From positions 1 through 22,492 of the forward strand of contig QGUZ01000055.1 in assembly GCA_003242605.1 (NCBI GenBank): a stretch of 22,492 bases of DNA, read 5' to 3'. The notes beneath the pieces are model-generated. The model ran no database searches and was not told the origin of the DNA. It was given only the letters and a program-made list of their open reading frames with translations. The stretch is from Actinomycetota bacterium. GTDB lineage: Bacteria > Actinomycetota > Actinomycetes > Streptosporangiales > Streptosporangiaceae. The translations under genes were made by a program, and so were the position numbers. Shown piece by piece: positions 1 to 7,360 of the stretch. The stretch's first letter is position 1, and every line of letters starts with the position of its first letter.

Positions 1-1301
1 TCGCGCAGGTCAAGCTGCACGAGGGCGAGTCGGCGGTGTTCGCCCTCGACCGGGTGGGCGAGGAGGTGGCGCCGCGCGGCTGCCCGATCGCGGAGGCCGA
101 GCAGGAGTTCGCCGCCACCGTGCGGTTCTGGCGGAACTGGCTGGCCAGGTCCCGCTACCGCGGCCGGTGGCGGGAGATGGTGCACCGCTCCGCGCTCACC
201 CTGAAGCTGCTCACCTACGCGCCCACCGGCGGCCCGGTCGCCGCGCCCACCACCAGCCTGCCGGAGCAGATCGGCGGCGGCCGGAACTGGGACTACCGCT
301 ACGTGTGGGTGCGCGACGCCGCGTTCACCGTGTACGCGCTGCTGCGGCTCGGGTTCACCGAGGAGGCCGCGGACTTCATGCGCTTCCTCGGCCGTCACGT
401 CAACCTCGTCGGCGACGGCCCCACCGGCCCGCTGCAGATCATGTACGGCGTCGACGGCCGCTGCGAGCTGCCCGAGATCGAGCTCGGCCACCTGGAGGGG
501 TACCGCGGCTCGGCCCCGGTGCGCGTCGGCAACGCCGCGGCCGGCCAGCTGCAGCTCGACATCTACGGCGCGCTGATCGACTCCATCTACCTGTACGACA
601 AGTGGGGCGAGCCGATCTCCAGCGACCGCTGGGACGAGGTGTGCGCGCTGGTCGACTGGGTGTGCGAGCACTGGGACCGGCCCGACGAGGGCGTGTGGGA
701 GACCCGCGGCGGCCGCCGCGACTTCGTCTACTCCCGCCTGATGTGCTGGGTGGCGATCGAACGCGCCATCCGCATGGCGAACCGCCGCGGCCTGCCCGCC
801 GACATGCGCCGCTGGCGCGTCACCCGCGACGCGATCTACCGGCAGATCATGCGCCGGGGCTGGTCGGCGGCGGAGAACGCGTTCGTCCAGCACTTCGGCG
901 ACGACGTGCTCGACGCGAGCCTGCTCATGATGCCGCTGGCGAAGTTCGTCTCCCCCACCGATCCCAAGTGGCTCGCCACCCTCGACGCGATCGGCCGCCG
1001 GCTCGTCTCCGACTCGCTCGTCTACCGGTACGACACCACCGGCGACCCCGACGGCCTGCACGGGCCGGAGGGCACCTTCTCCATCTGCTCGTTCTGGTAC
1101 GTCGAGGCCCTCGCCCGGGCGGGCCGGGTCGACGAGGCGCGGCTCGCCTTCGAGAAGATGCTCACCTACGCCAACCACCTCGGCCTGTACGCCGAGCAGA
1201 TCGGCCATACCGGCGAGCAGCTCGGCAACTTCCCGCAGGCGTTCACCCACCTCTCCCTCATCAGCGCCGCGTTCAACCTCGACCGCGCCCTGGAACGCTG
1301 A
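1..1301 (+). CDS. Glycoside hydrolase family 15 protein (glucoamylase/trehalase type), 5' end outside window
   Basis: This is the C-terminal ~432 codons of a GH15 enzyme; the frame is open from base 3 at the window edge, so the start lies upstream. Family members are usually about 600 residues, so roughly a quarter to a third is missing. Visible family motifs are RNWDYRYVWVRDA (nt ~282-320), a central DEGVWETRGG segment that typically carries the general acid Glu, and the C-terminal GEQLGNFPQAFTHLSLI segment that carries the catalytic base. The fold is an (alpha/alpha)6 barrel acting with inversion on alpha-glucosidic bonds. In actinobacteria close relatives include both trehalases and glucoamylase-like proteins acting on glucan or maltooligosaccharides, and the sequence here does not decide between them. 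No signal peptide can be judged. The gene ends 57 nt before the likely start of the DNA glycosylase gene and could be cotranscribed with it. Confidence 0.93.
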   Translation, partial: AQVKLHEGESAVFALDRVGEEVAPRGCPIAEAEQEFAATVRFWRNWLARSRYRGRWREMVHRSALTLKLLTYAPTGGPVAAPTTSLPEQIGGGRNWDYRYVWVRDAAFTVYALLRLGFTEEAADFMRFLGRHVNLVGDGPTGPLQIMYGVDGRCELPEIELGHLEGYRGSAPVRVGNAAAGQLQLDIYGALIDSIYLYDKWGEPISSDRWDEVCALVDWVCEHWDRPDEGVWETRGGRRDFVYSRLMCWVAIERAIRMANRRGLPADMRRWRVTRDAIYRQIMRRGWSAAENAFVQHFGDDVLDASLLMMPLAKFVSPTDPKWLATLDAIGRRLVSDSLVYRYDTTGDPDGLHGPEGTFSICSFWYVEALARAGRVDEARLAFEKMLTYANHLGLYAEQIGHTGEQLGNFPQAFTHLSLISAAFNLDRALER

Positions 1302-1358
1302 GCCGACCGCGAAGGGCCCGCCCACATGCGCCGGCCCGGGGTGGGTAGGCGTCCCGGC

Positions 1359-2105
1359 GTGCCGGAAGGACACCTCATCCACCGCCACGCCGCACGGCAG
1401 CAGGCGGACCTCGCCGGGCGGGCGGTCCGCACGTCCGGGCCGCAGGGCCGGTTCGACGCCCGGCCGTGGGACGGGCGGGTGCTCACCGCCGTCGAGGCGG
1501 CGGGCAAGCACCTGCTCTACCACTTCGCGGACGCGCCCACGGTGCACGTGCACCTCGGCATGCAGGGGCTCTTCCTGCGCTACGACGACCCGGCCGCGAC
1601 GCCGCGGCCCGGCACCCGGCTGCGGCTCGCGACCGACGCGGTCGCGTACGACCTCATCGCCCCGTCCCGCTGCGAGGCGCTCTCGCCGGCCGAGGTCGCC
1701 GCGCTCCGCGACTCGCTCGGCCCCGACCCGCTGCGCGCGGACGCCTCCCGGGACGAGGCGATCGCCCGGCTCACCGCCTTCCGCGGCCCGGTGGGCGCGG
1801 CCGTGCTCGACCAGAAGGTCTGGTCCGGGATCGGCAACGCCTGGCGGGCCGAGCTGCTCTTCCTCACCGGCCTCCACCCGTGCGCCCGGCGGCTCTCCCC
1901 CGGTACGGCGGGCCGGCTGTGGGACGCCGCGGTCACCTACCTCGCGCTCGGCCGGGAGGCCGGGCAGGTGGTCAGCGACCCGGACGCGCCGGCCGAGCGC
2001 TGGGTCTACCGGCGGGAGCGCTGCCGCCGGTGCGGCGCGCCCGTCCAGACCTGGCAGCTCGCGCACCGGACCGTGTACCGGTGCCCGGTCGACCAGCCGG
2101 AGTGA
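1359..2105 (+). CDS. Fpg/Nei family DNA glycosylase (endonuclease VIII-like, Nei2 type)
   Basis: This base-excision repair enzyme would remove oxidised bases and nick the strand by beta/delta elimination. The GTG at 1359 is chosen because it places Pro2-Glu3 (VPEGH) at the N-terminus, and the amine of Pro2 is the catalytic nucleophile in this family; an upstream ATG at 1326 would bury it. Length is 248 residues, close to the family norm. The GKHLLYHF stretch carries the conserved beta-hairpin lysine, VHVHLGMQG follows it, and GIGNAWRAELLF is the DNA-binding H2TH region. The C-terminal zinc finger has C-x2-C and a third Cys, but the fourth ligand position is Asp: CPVDQ instead of the usual CPxCQ. 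The PEGH start and overall arrangement resemble actinobacterial Nei2 more than Fpg/MutM. The ribosome binding site is weak (GGGTAGG). Confidence 0.92.
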   Translation: MPEGHLIHRHAARQQADLAGRAVRTSGPQGRFDARPWDGRVLTAVEAAGKHLLYHFADAPTVHVHLGMQGLFLRYDDPAATPRPGTRLRLATDAVAYDLIAPSRCEALSPAEVAALRDSLGPDPLRADASRDEAIARLTAFRGPVGAAVLDQKVWSGIGNAWRAELLFLTGLHPCARRLSPGTAGRLWDAAVTYLALGREAGQVVSDPDAPAERWVYRRERCRRCGAPVQTWQLAHRTVYRCPVDQPE

Positions 2106-2186
2106 CGGCGGGCCGCGCGGCGCTCCGCCCGGCCGGGGCGCGCTCCGCACGCACGGCGGCGGGACCCCGGCCGTCGCCGCGGGCGG

Positions 2187-2720
2187 TCAGCGGCCGGTGA
2201 ACTTGATGGTCACCCGGCGGTTCTTCGCCCGGCCCTCCGGGTAGTCCTTACCGTCCTTGGTGTTCGGCGCGACCGGGCGGGACTCGCCGTACCCGACGGC
2301 CTTGATCCTCGCCTCGGGGACCAGCCGGGCGAGCTCCCGCTTGACCGCGTCGGCGCGCTTGCGGGAGAGGCGCAGGTTGTACGACGGCGAGCCGAGCGAG
2401 TCGGTGTGCCCCTCGACCGTGATCACGCCCCGGCTGTTCTTCAGCCGGTCGGCGAGGGCGGCGATCCGGCGCCGGGCCGTCTCGGTGAGGTCGGCCTTGT
2501 CGAACGCGAACAGCACGTCCGAGGAGATCGTGACCGTGGTCTGCTCCCCCTGGCGGGTCTCCACCTCCAGGTCCTCGACGGGGAGCGTCAGATCGAGGAT
2601 CGTCCCGTCGGTCGGCAGATCCACGATCGACTCCTGGATCGCCGAATCGAGCACGGTGGGCTGCGGGCTCGGGCTCGGACTGCCCAGCAGCAGCGGCAGA
2701 ACGGCCAGCGCGCGCAGCAT
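2187..2720 (-). CDS. Secreted OmpA-family (peptidoglycan-binding) protein
   Basis: This 177-residue protein has a short hydrophobic N-terminus (MLRALAVLPLLLGS) that looks like a signal peptide, a Pro/Ser-rich stretch, a roughly 40-residue linker and a C-terminal OmpA-like domain (about residues 65-177). Domain hallmarks are SSDVLFAFDKADLT, VEGHTDSLGS, YNLRLSRKRADAV and GYGESRPV...NRRVTI; the Asp/Arg pair in the NLRLSRKRA helix region is what binds diaminopimelate peptidoglycan in this family. In a monoderm it would act outside the membrane as a wall-anchoring module, not as a porin. Its ATG overlaps the TGA of the upstream lipoprotein gene by one base (TGATG), with a GGAG just upstream, so the two are translationally coupled. 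A decayed second copy of this domain lies about 2.1 kb away at 4805-5200. Confidence 0.9.
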   Translation of the reverse strand: MLRALAVLPLLLGSPSPSPQPTVLDSAIQESIVDLPTDGTILDLTLPVEDLEVETRQGEQTTVTISSDVLFAFDKADLTETARRRIAALADRLKNSRGVITVEGHTDSLGSPSYNLRLSRKRADAVKRELARLVPEARIKAVGYGESRPVAPNTKDGKDYPEGRAKNRRVTIKFTGR

Positions 2721-3352
2721 CAGGACTCCAGGGGCACGTCGGTGAACGGCGGGAAGTTACCCACGTGCACGTCCATCTTGGTGACGTTCTCCGGTGGCGC
2801 CGCGAAGGTGTAGGTGAGCATCGCCCGCTGGCCGATCCGGATCGAGGTGAACACCTCGTCGGGCTCCAGCAGCCTGCGATTCGCGTCCCGCACCACCATG
2901 TGCCGCTTGAGGTTCACGGTGTCGATCAGGTAGACGCGGAAGACGTTCCGGCCGTTGATCTCGAAAGGGCTGAGCTTCTCGTCCACCTGGACGCCCTCGG
3001 GCACGCGCGGGGTGAGCGAGATGACCAGGTCGGCGAGCTTGCCGCGACGCTTCAGCGAGTGCACGGCGATCTCCAACGTCGCCTTCTCGGCGAACGGCGC
3101 CTCGTGCACGGCCTTGGCGATCACCTTGCTGGCGTCCGTGGTCGAGGCCTGGCTCGCGTCGGCCGGTTCGGCGGCCGGGCTCTGCTCGCCGCTGCCCGCC
3201 GTGTCCTGCTTCGAGTCCGCGTTCTCCTGCTCGCCGGCCGCTTTGCTCTCAGCCTGACGCTGCAGCTCGGCGACGTCAGGCTGCACCAGATCGCACCCGG
3301 TCACGGCGGCGGCACAGACGAGAAGGCCGGGGATCCAGATCCGGCGATTCAT
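2720..3352 (-). CDS. Putative lipoprotein, partner of the OmpA-domain protein
   Basis: The start at 3352 gives MNRRIWIPGLLVCAAAVTGC, a type II signal peptide with lipobox VTGC and Cys20 as the lipidation site. It is preceded by a GGGGGAC Shine-Dalgarno-like run, whereas the longer reading frame (from 3385) puts 11 extra residues in front of the signal and is less likely. Residues ~21-75 are a low-complexity Gln/Glu/Ser/Ala linker. The remaining ~130 residues form a beta-rich domain with no motif I recognise (for example VISLTPRVPEGV, FRVYLIDTVNLKRHMVV, MLTYTFAAPPENVTKMDVHVG). Function is unknown. Its one-base overlap with the OmpA-family gene suggests the two act together at the cell envelope. 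An inverted repeat at 3393-3410 lies in its promoter region. Protein length is 210 residues. Confidence 0.85.
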   Translation of the reverse strand: MNRRIWIPGLLVCAAAVTGCDLVQPDVAELQRQAESKAAGEQENADSKQDTAGSGEQSPAAEPADASQASTTDASKVIAKAVHEAPFAEKATLEIAVHSLKRRGKLADLVISLTPRVPEGVQVDEKLSPFEINGRNVFRVYLIDTVNLKRHMVVRDANRRLLEPDEVFTSIRIGQRAMLTYTFAAPPENVTKMDVHVGNFPPFTDVPLES

Positions 3353-3392
3353 TTGACGTCCCCCAAAAGACGACACAACGGACAACCGTAGA

Positions 3393-3410
3393 GGTTAGTC
3401 AGTTCTAACC
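3393..3410. promoter_or_regulatory. Inverted repeat upstream of the lipoprotein-OmpA pair
   Basis: GGTTAG (3393-3398) and CTAACC (3405-3410) are perfect inverted arms around a 6-nt spacer, about 40 nt upstream of the lipoprotein start. On the minus strand a possible -10 hexamer, TACGGT, lies just downstream of the repeat at 3388-3393, with TTCGGT about 17 nt before it as a weak -35. Such a small dyad next to a promoter is typical of a repressor operator, but no regulator is identified here. Confidence 0.35.
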
Positions 3411-3979
3411 GAAAAGGCCGCCGTTTGTATACCCAGGGTGATCGACGCCTCAAGTTACGGCTACAGCACGGCCACAAACTCTGTTCGGGCGACAGATGTG
3501 CCGTCACTGCGCGTAAAATGATTATCTTTAAGAGTCGCTTGACCGCCCTCCGGCCAGGCCGTGAGGCTCAGCGGATACGGCCCGCTCGCGAGCGGCGGCA
3601 CCGCGCCACAAGCCCACCCCGGCCGGGTCCTGGGAAGGGGCCGACCAAGCCGATCGATCCGGCCAGGCCGGTGGGCGCATGAGGCTCCCGCTCACGGTTC
3701 CAGCGGACGCCTACGGAAGCCGAGGCGCGTGCGCGTGACGGATCTGCGACGAAGGCCCGTCGCGGATCATGCATCCCCGACATGCCTCCTTGCGACTCGG
3801 GGCACCCGTCCGGACTTCCCGCCGGCGACACCACGGCCAGAACCCGGTTTGCCCACCCGCTACGGCGCGAGCACGTTACGACGAATACCGGACTCGCGGA
3901 TCCCGCGCCCGAGACGGCGCATGCGCCCCGAAATCCACCGGCTTATCCGATCACTGACGACCCGAACGAGTGTGCGATT
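3411..3979. other. Gene-free stretch with one strong hairpin
   Basis: I see no convincing gene on either strand. Open frames here have no recognisable protein pattern or start context. The first ~150 bases are noticeably less GC-rich than the surroundings (for example TAAAATGATTATCTTTAAG near 3515). A hairpin occurs at 3741-3768: GATCTGCGACG and CGTCGCGGATC pair over 11 positions with one G-U wobble and a 6-nt loop. It has no T-run after it in either direction, so it is not a standard terminator. Confidence 0.5.
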
Positions 3980-4300
3980 TCAGCGATCGTCAGACTGGCG
4001 CAGCTCCGGGATTTCGGCCGGGTCGTAAATACCAGTTATCTCAAGCACGGGCCGGTCCTCCGCCTGCCATTCACGGACGATGAGCACCAGCGACCCACTC
4101 GGCCAGATCGTGAAATCACGGAACAGCGAATCGCGATCACGCCCTTCGTTTATTACCTGCCATCTGTTGTCCCAGTCCCCGTGCATGATCCCATGCAGGA
4201 CCTCGATGACGAGCTCCAGCTCACCCCGTTCAGCCCCATCCGAGCACAGCCATCTCGCCAGAGCCTGACGGGTGCGCGGATGAAACCGGAACCTCGCCAT
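3980..4300 (-). CDS. Small uncharacterised protein (106 residues)
   Basis: I do not recognise a family with confidence. The reading frame has coherent protein texture: MARFRFHPRTRQALARWL, a middle segment with DWDNRWQVI, then a beta-rich C-terminus with FTIWPSGSLVLIVREWQ and VLEITGIYDPAEIPEL. The ATG at 4300 is preferred over the GTG at 4306 because GGAG lies 5 nt upstream of it. Size and strand-rich C-terminus are compatible with a RelE/ParE-like fold, but no catalytic pattern is visible and no partner antitoxin gene adjoins it. Codon use is less extreme in third-position GC than in the flanking genes, suggesting recent acquisition or relaxed constraint. It sits alone in a region that also contains pseudogene material. 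Confidence 0.55.
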   Translation of the reverse strand: MARFRFHPRTRQALARWLCSDGAERGELELVIEVLHGIMHGDWDNRWQVINEGRDRDSLFRDFTIWPSGSLVLIVREWQAEDRPVLEITGIYDPAEIPELRQSDDR

Positions 4301-4317
4301 CGCCACTCCATCGGATC

Positions 4318-4500
4318 ACCGAGCACCTCGTCCTCGCCGAATCGGTCACCGACGCACTTCGACTCGCAGCGGAGTTCCCCGATGCTTCCACATATGCCGG
4401 GACGCCATGCGAACACGGGGTCGCGACAAGCATTCTTCGCGAGACCTACACGAGGGTCAACGTATCCGGACGGCTTGAGAACAAAGACCGCCAGATAAGC
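4318..4500 (+). pseudogene. Possible coding remnant without a start codon
   Basis: One plus-strand frame beginning near 4318 reads like real protein: TEHLVLAESVTDALRL, then AAEFPDASTYAGTPCEHG and VATSILRETYTRVNVSG. It is mostly C/G in third position and has an amphipathic helix pattern. No ATG or GTG in that frame lies near the beginning of the good stretch; further upstream the frame runs antisense through the start of the small minus-strand gene. Downstream it fades into an Arg/His-rich tail that ends near 4622. A minus-strand frame over the same bases (from 4578) is also open but less protein-like. The simplest reading is a gene fragment left by rearrangement. The family is unknown and confidence is low. 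Confidence 0.3.
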
Positions 4501-4804
4501 ATTACCAGAAATACTCGCACCCCGAAGGGCGCGCATGCTCTCGATGGCCGCCCTCGCCCACTGCACCGCAGTGCCCACAGAAGAAACAGACCGAAAACAA
4601 AAAACACCTTCGCATACTCCTGATTCGGTTACGCCCGATCCGGGATCGGGGCGACGCTGCGCCTTCCCAGCGCGAGCACCTCACCGAGGGGTGCGGGAAG
4701 GCGTAGTCGCTCGACGCGCAGGGCGCACCGGAGCACGGCGGTCGGCCGCTTCGCCTCGCGGACCGACGGCCGCCACCGCGTAGCCGGGTCGGGCTGGCGC
4801 TCCC

Positions 4805-5200
4805 TGAAGATGATGGTCACCGGGGGTTCTTCGCCCCGTCCCTCCGGATAGTCCTTGCCGTCCTGGTGTCGGGCGCGACCGGGCGGGCCTCGCCGTACCC
4901 GACGGTCCTGGTGCGCACGCCGGGGACCAGCCGGGCGGGCTCCTTTTCGACCGCGTCGGTGTGCCTGCGCGAAAGGCGCAGGTTGTCGGCTGCCGAGCCG
5001 ACCGCGTCGGTGTGCCCCTCGATCACGACCACGCCCTCGACGTCCGTCAACCGGTCGGCGAGAGCGGCCTTTTGGCGCCGGGCCGTCTCGGTGAGCTCGG
5101 CCTTGCCGAACGCGAACAGCACGTCCGAGGAGATCGGCACGAGGTCCGGTCGCCGTCCCGCGTCTCCACCTCCGACCGCTCGGTGGGCAGCCGCGGTTCG
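4805..5200 (-). pseudogene. Degenerate copy of the OmpA-family domain
   Basis: This stretch aligns base for base with the 3' two thirds of the intact OmpA-family gene at 2187-2720, at what I judge by eye to be about 80% identity. One frame (5140 to ~4880) reads PISSDVLFAFGKAELTETAR, VVIEGHTDAVGSAADNLRL and GYGEARPVAPDT, clearly the same domain. The copy is then broken: one base is missing where the intact gene has ACCAAGGACGG (here ACCAGGACGG), one G is added before GCGAAGAA, and further indels follow near the end. At the 5' side, LPTERSEVETRDGD is in a different frame from ISSDVLF, so there is another frameshift. The signal peptide and Pro-rich start are absent. It is probably a decayed tandem or dispersed duplicate. 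Confidence 0.85.
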
Positions 5201-5544
5201 CGCACGTCATGCCAAGAAGTGGCCGGACAATCTCGCAGCAAGAGCTTCCGCCGACGGCGACGCCGTCCGGTGTCGCCGATCTCGCGTGTCCCGATGCGCT
5301 CCCTACGCCTGGACCTTCACCGGGCCGATCGAGGCCCGGCTCACGGTCTGCCGCCCTGGCCCCGGTTTCGTACGCGTGACGAGGACCAGACGGGGTGGAT
5401 CCCCGATTCAGCGCGCGTTTCACCGGCCGGTTCGGCGAACGTCGCGTAGTGAACCCCAGCGGCGCGGAAATCCGAGAGGCACGCAATGCCCAGACGTGCC
5501 CCGAGCCACGGTGATCCACGGATCGGCGCGGCCAGGGCGAGCGG
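5201..5544. other. Gene-free stretch between the OmpA remnant and rnpB
   Basis: No gene is supported here. Several frames stay open simply because of high GC; none shows family motifs or a plausible ribosome binding site. It may include the unrecognisable 5' part of the OmpA-type pseudogene. It also lies directly downstream of rnpB on the minus strand, so readthrough or 3' trimming sequences of the RNase P RNA could fall here; I see no clear T-tract terminator. Confidence 0.4.
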
Positions 5545-5958
5545 ACGGCGGACGAGTCGGCCTGTAGGCCGGGTTCTGTAGTTCCGCTCGCGCGGAACCG
5601 GCGGCCATCCCTCTAGGACCGTCGTTGCCGACGGCCTCAAGCGGTCTACCCGCGCGGCATCGGGCGGGCCACCCTCAAGCGCCGCGCGCGGGATCCCGAG
5701 GGATCCCTTCTTGACCTTGCTCCGGGTGGGGTTTACCTAGCCGCCCGTGTCACCACGGACGCTGGTGGTCTCTTACACCACCCTTTCACCCTTACCTCCT
5801 GGCTCACGCCGGAGGCGGTCTGCTTTCTGTGGCACTTTCCCGCGGGTCACCCCGGGTCGGTGTTACCGACCACCCTGCCCTGTGGAGCCCGGACCTTCCT
5901 CGGCGGGGCCTCCGCGCGGAGGACCCCGACGCGGCCGCCCGGCCGGCTCGTCCGCCGT
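5545..5958 (-). ncRNA. rnpB: RNase P RNA (bacterial type A)
   Basis: This is the catalytic RNA of ribonuclease P, which matures tRNA 5' ends. On the minus strand the 5' conserved region reads GAGGAAGGTCCGGGCTCC (5884-5901), followed by GAAAGTGCCACAGAAAGC and GGTAAGGGTGAAAGGGTG, and near the 3' end by ACAGAACCCGGCC (5568-5580). All are hallmark positions of the P4 core and flanking regions. The P1 helix closes the molecule: plus-strand GGCGGACGAG at 5547-5556 is the exact reverse complement of CTCGTCCGCC at 5947-5956. This fixes the ends to within a few bases and gives about 410 nt, normal for actinobacteria. A -10-like hexamer (TAATCT, minus strand) lies at 5966-5971. The gene is followed upstream in map order by the RNase HI fusion, also on the minus strand. 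Confidence 0.97.
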
Positions 5959-5965
5959 ACGACCC

Positions 5966-5971
5966 AGATTA
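5966..5971 (-). promoter_or_regulatory. -10 element of the rnpB promoter
   Basis: TAATCT on the minus strand differs at two positions from TATAAT and ends about 7 nt before the start of the P1 helix, exactly where a -10 box should lie for the mature 5' end. No good -35 (TTGACA-like) is visible 17-18 nt further upstream, which is common in actinobacterial promoters. Confidence 0.6.
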
Positions 5972-6064
5972 GTGGATCTGCCGCGATCCCCCTTACCGGG
6001 CCGTCATCACCCCCTAACGCCGGGGCGCGCGGCGAGGCTTCCCCGCCCGGTGGCCGGTCCGCGG

Positions 6065-7360
6065 TCAGCGCAGGTGCGCGGTGTCGTTGATCGAGCGCAC
6101 CACCGCCGGGCCGTCCGCGTAGTAGTCGACGACCGACAGGCAGGCGATGTCGAGGTGCATGCGGTGGAGCGCGGCGGGCGGGGCGAGGAGGGCGAGGCGC
6201 AGGATCGTCTTGATCGGCGTGACGTGCGAGACGACGAGGATCGCCCGGCCCGGATACCGGGCGACGATGCGCCCGACCGCGGCCTCCACCCGCCGCGCGG
6301 CCTGCTCGAAGCTCTCCCCGCCGGGAGGCGCCACGGCGGGGTCGGCGAGCCAGGCGGTGAGCAGGTCCGGCCAGCGGCGCTGGATCTCGGCGAAGGTGTG
6401 CCCCTCCCAGGCGCCGAAGTCGGTCTCCCGCAGGCCCTCATCGACCACGACCTGCACGCCGGTGGCGGCGGCCACCGCCTCCGCGGTCTGCAGGGCCCGC
6501 TTGAGCGGCGAGCTGACGATCACGTCGATCCGGTACGGCTCGCGCGACAGCCGGGCCGCCGCGGCCTCGGCCTGGGCGAGGCCCCGGGGCGTGAGCATCG
6601 GGTCGCCGATCCCGGAGAACCGCTTCTCCACCGACAGCGGGGTCTCGCCGTGGCGGAGCAGCAGCAGCGTGGTCGGCGTCCGCGCCGGCCGGGGCATCCA
6701 CCCGGTGCCCGCGGCCCGGGGCGAGGGGGTGGCCTCGGCCTGCGCGGCCGGGGCGGCGCCGGGCTCCGCGCCCGCGGCCGGGCGGGCGTCCTCGGCGTCC
6801 GCGCCGAGGCCGGGGATGGTCTCCGCGCGCACGCCCGCGCCCGCCTCCGTCGCCTCCTCCCCGGCGGCGACCCGGTCCGGCCCCTGGTCCGCGGAACGGG
6901 CCGGCGGCGTGCCGGACCGCCACGCGACGCCGCGGGCGGCGGCGTCCATCGCCTCGTTGGCGAGCCGGTCGGCGTGCGCGTTCTGCTCCCGCGGCACCCA
7001 GCGCCAGGTGACCCGGTACCGGCGGGCGAGCGCCGCGGCCTGCGCGGCGAGCGGGCGGATGTTCGCGTGCTTGACCTTCCACCGGCCCGACATCTGCTCG
7101 ATGACGAGCTTGGAGTCCATGCGCACCTCGACCGGGACCCCCGCCTCCTCGCCGACCGCCGCGGAGAGCGCGGTAAGCCCGGCGATGAGGCCCCGGTACT
7201 CGGCGACGTTGTTCGTCGCGGTGCCGATCGCCTCGGCCACCTCGGCGATCACCGCCCCGGACGGGTCCTTCACCACCGCCCCGTACCCGGCCGGGCCCGG
7301 GTTCCCGCGGGCGCCGCCGTCGGCCTCGACGACGTACGGCGCCGCGGGCGAGGACGTCAC
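6065..7360 (-). CDS. Bifunctional RNase HI / histidine (acid) phosphatase
   Basis: This two-domain protein of 431 residues matches the mycobacterial Rv2228c architecture. The N-terminal RNase HI domain (residues ~8-145) hydrolyses RNA in RNA-DNA hybrids; its metal-binding acids are visible as D14 (EADGGARGN), E54 (NNVAEYRG), D82 (RMDSKL) and D131 (HADRLANEA). A ~80-residue Ala/Gly/Glu/Pro linker follows. The C-terminal histidine phosphatase domain (~230-431) has LLLRHGET (H237), SSPLKRALQTA, ETDFGAWEG and VVSHVTPIK (H379). In mycobacteria this half resembles CobC (alpha-ribazole phosphatase). The GTG at 7360 is chosen because it overlaps the stop of the zinc-ribbon gene by 4 nt (GTGA), with GGAG upstream; the longer frame from 7486 runs through that gene. 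It is the third gene of the nif3-like/zinc-ribbon/rnhA operon. Confidence 0.95.
   Translation of the reverse strand: MTSSPAAPYVVEADGGARGNPGPAGYGAVVKDPSGAVIAEVAEAIGTATNNVAEYRGLIAGLTALSAAVGEEAGVPVEVRMDSKLVIEQMSGRWKVKHANIRPLAAQAAALARRYRVTWRWVPREQNAHADRLANEAMDAAARGVAWRSGTPPARSADQGPDRVAAGEEATEAGAGVRAETIPGLGADAEDARPAAGAEPGAAPAAQAEATPSPRAAGTGWMPRPARTPTTLLLLRHGETPLSVEKRFSGIGDPMLTPRGLAQAEAAAARLSREPYRIDVIVSSPLKRALQTAEAVAAATGVQVVVDEGLRETDFGAWEGHTFAEIQRRWPDLLTAWLADPAVAPPGGESFEQAARRVEAAVGRIVARYPGRAILVVSHVTPIKTILRLALLAPPAALHRMHLDIACLSVVDYYADGPAVVRSINDTAHLR

Noticed and set aside
3741..3768. Hairpin as a rho-independent terminator
   Set aside because: No T-run follows on either strand and no gene ends nearby.
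4629..5519. 296-codon minus-strand frame across the OmpA-type pseudogene
   Set aside because: Only its part near 4800-4880 matches the OmpA domain; the rest is an out-of-frame reading of the same decayed copy and random open sequence.
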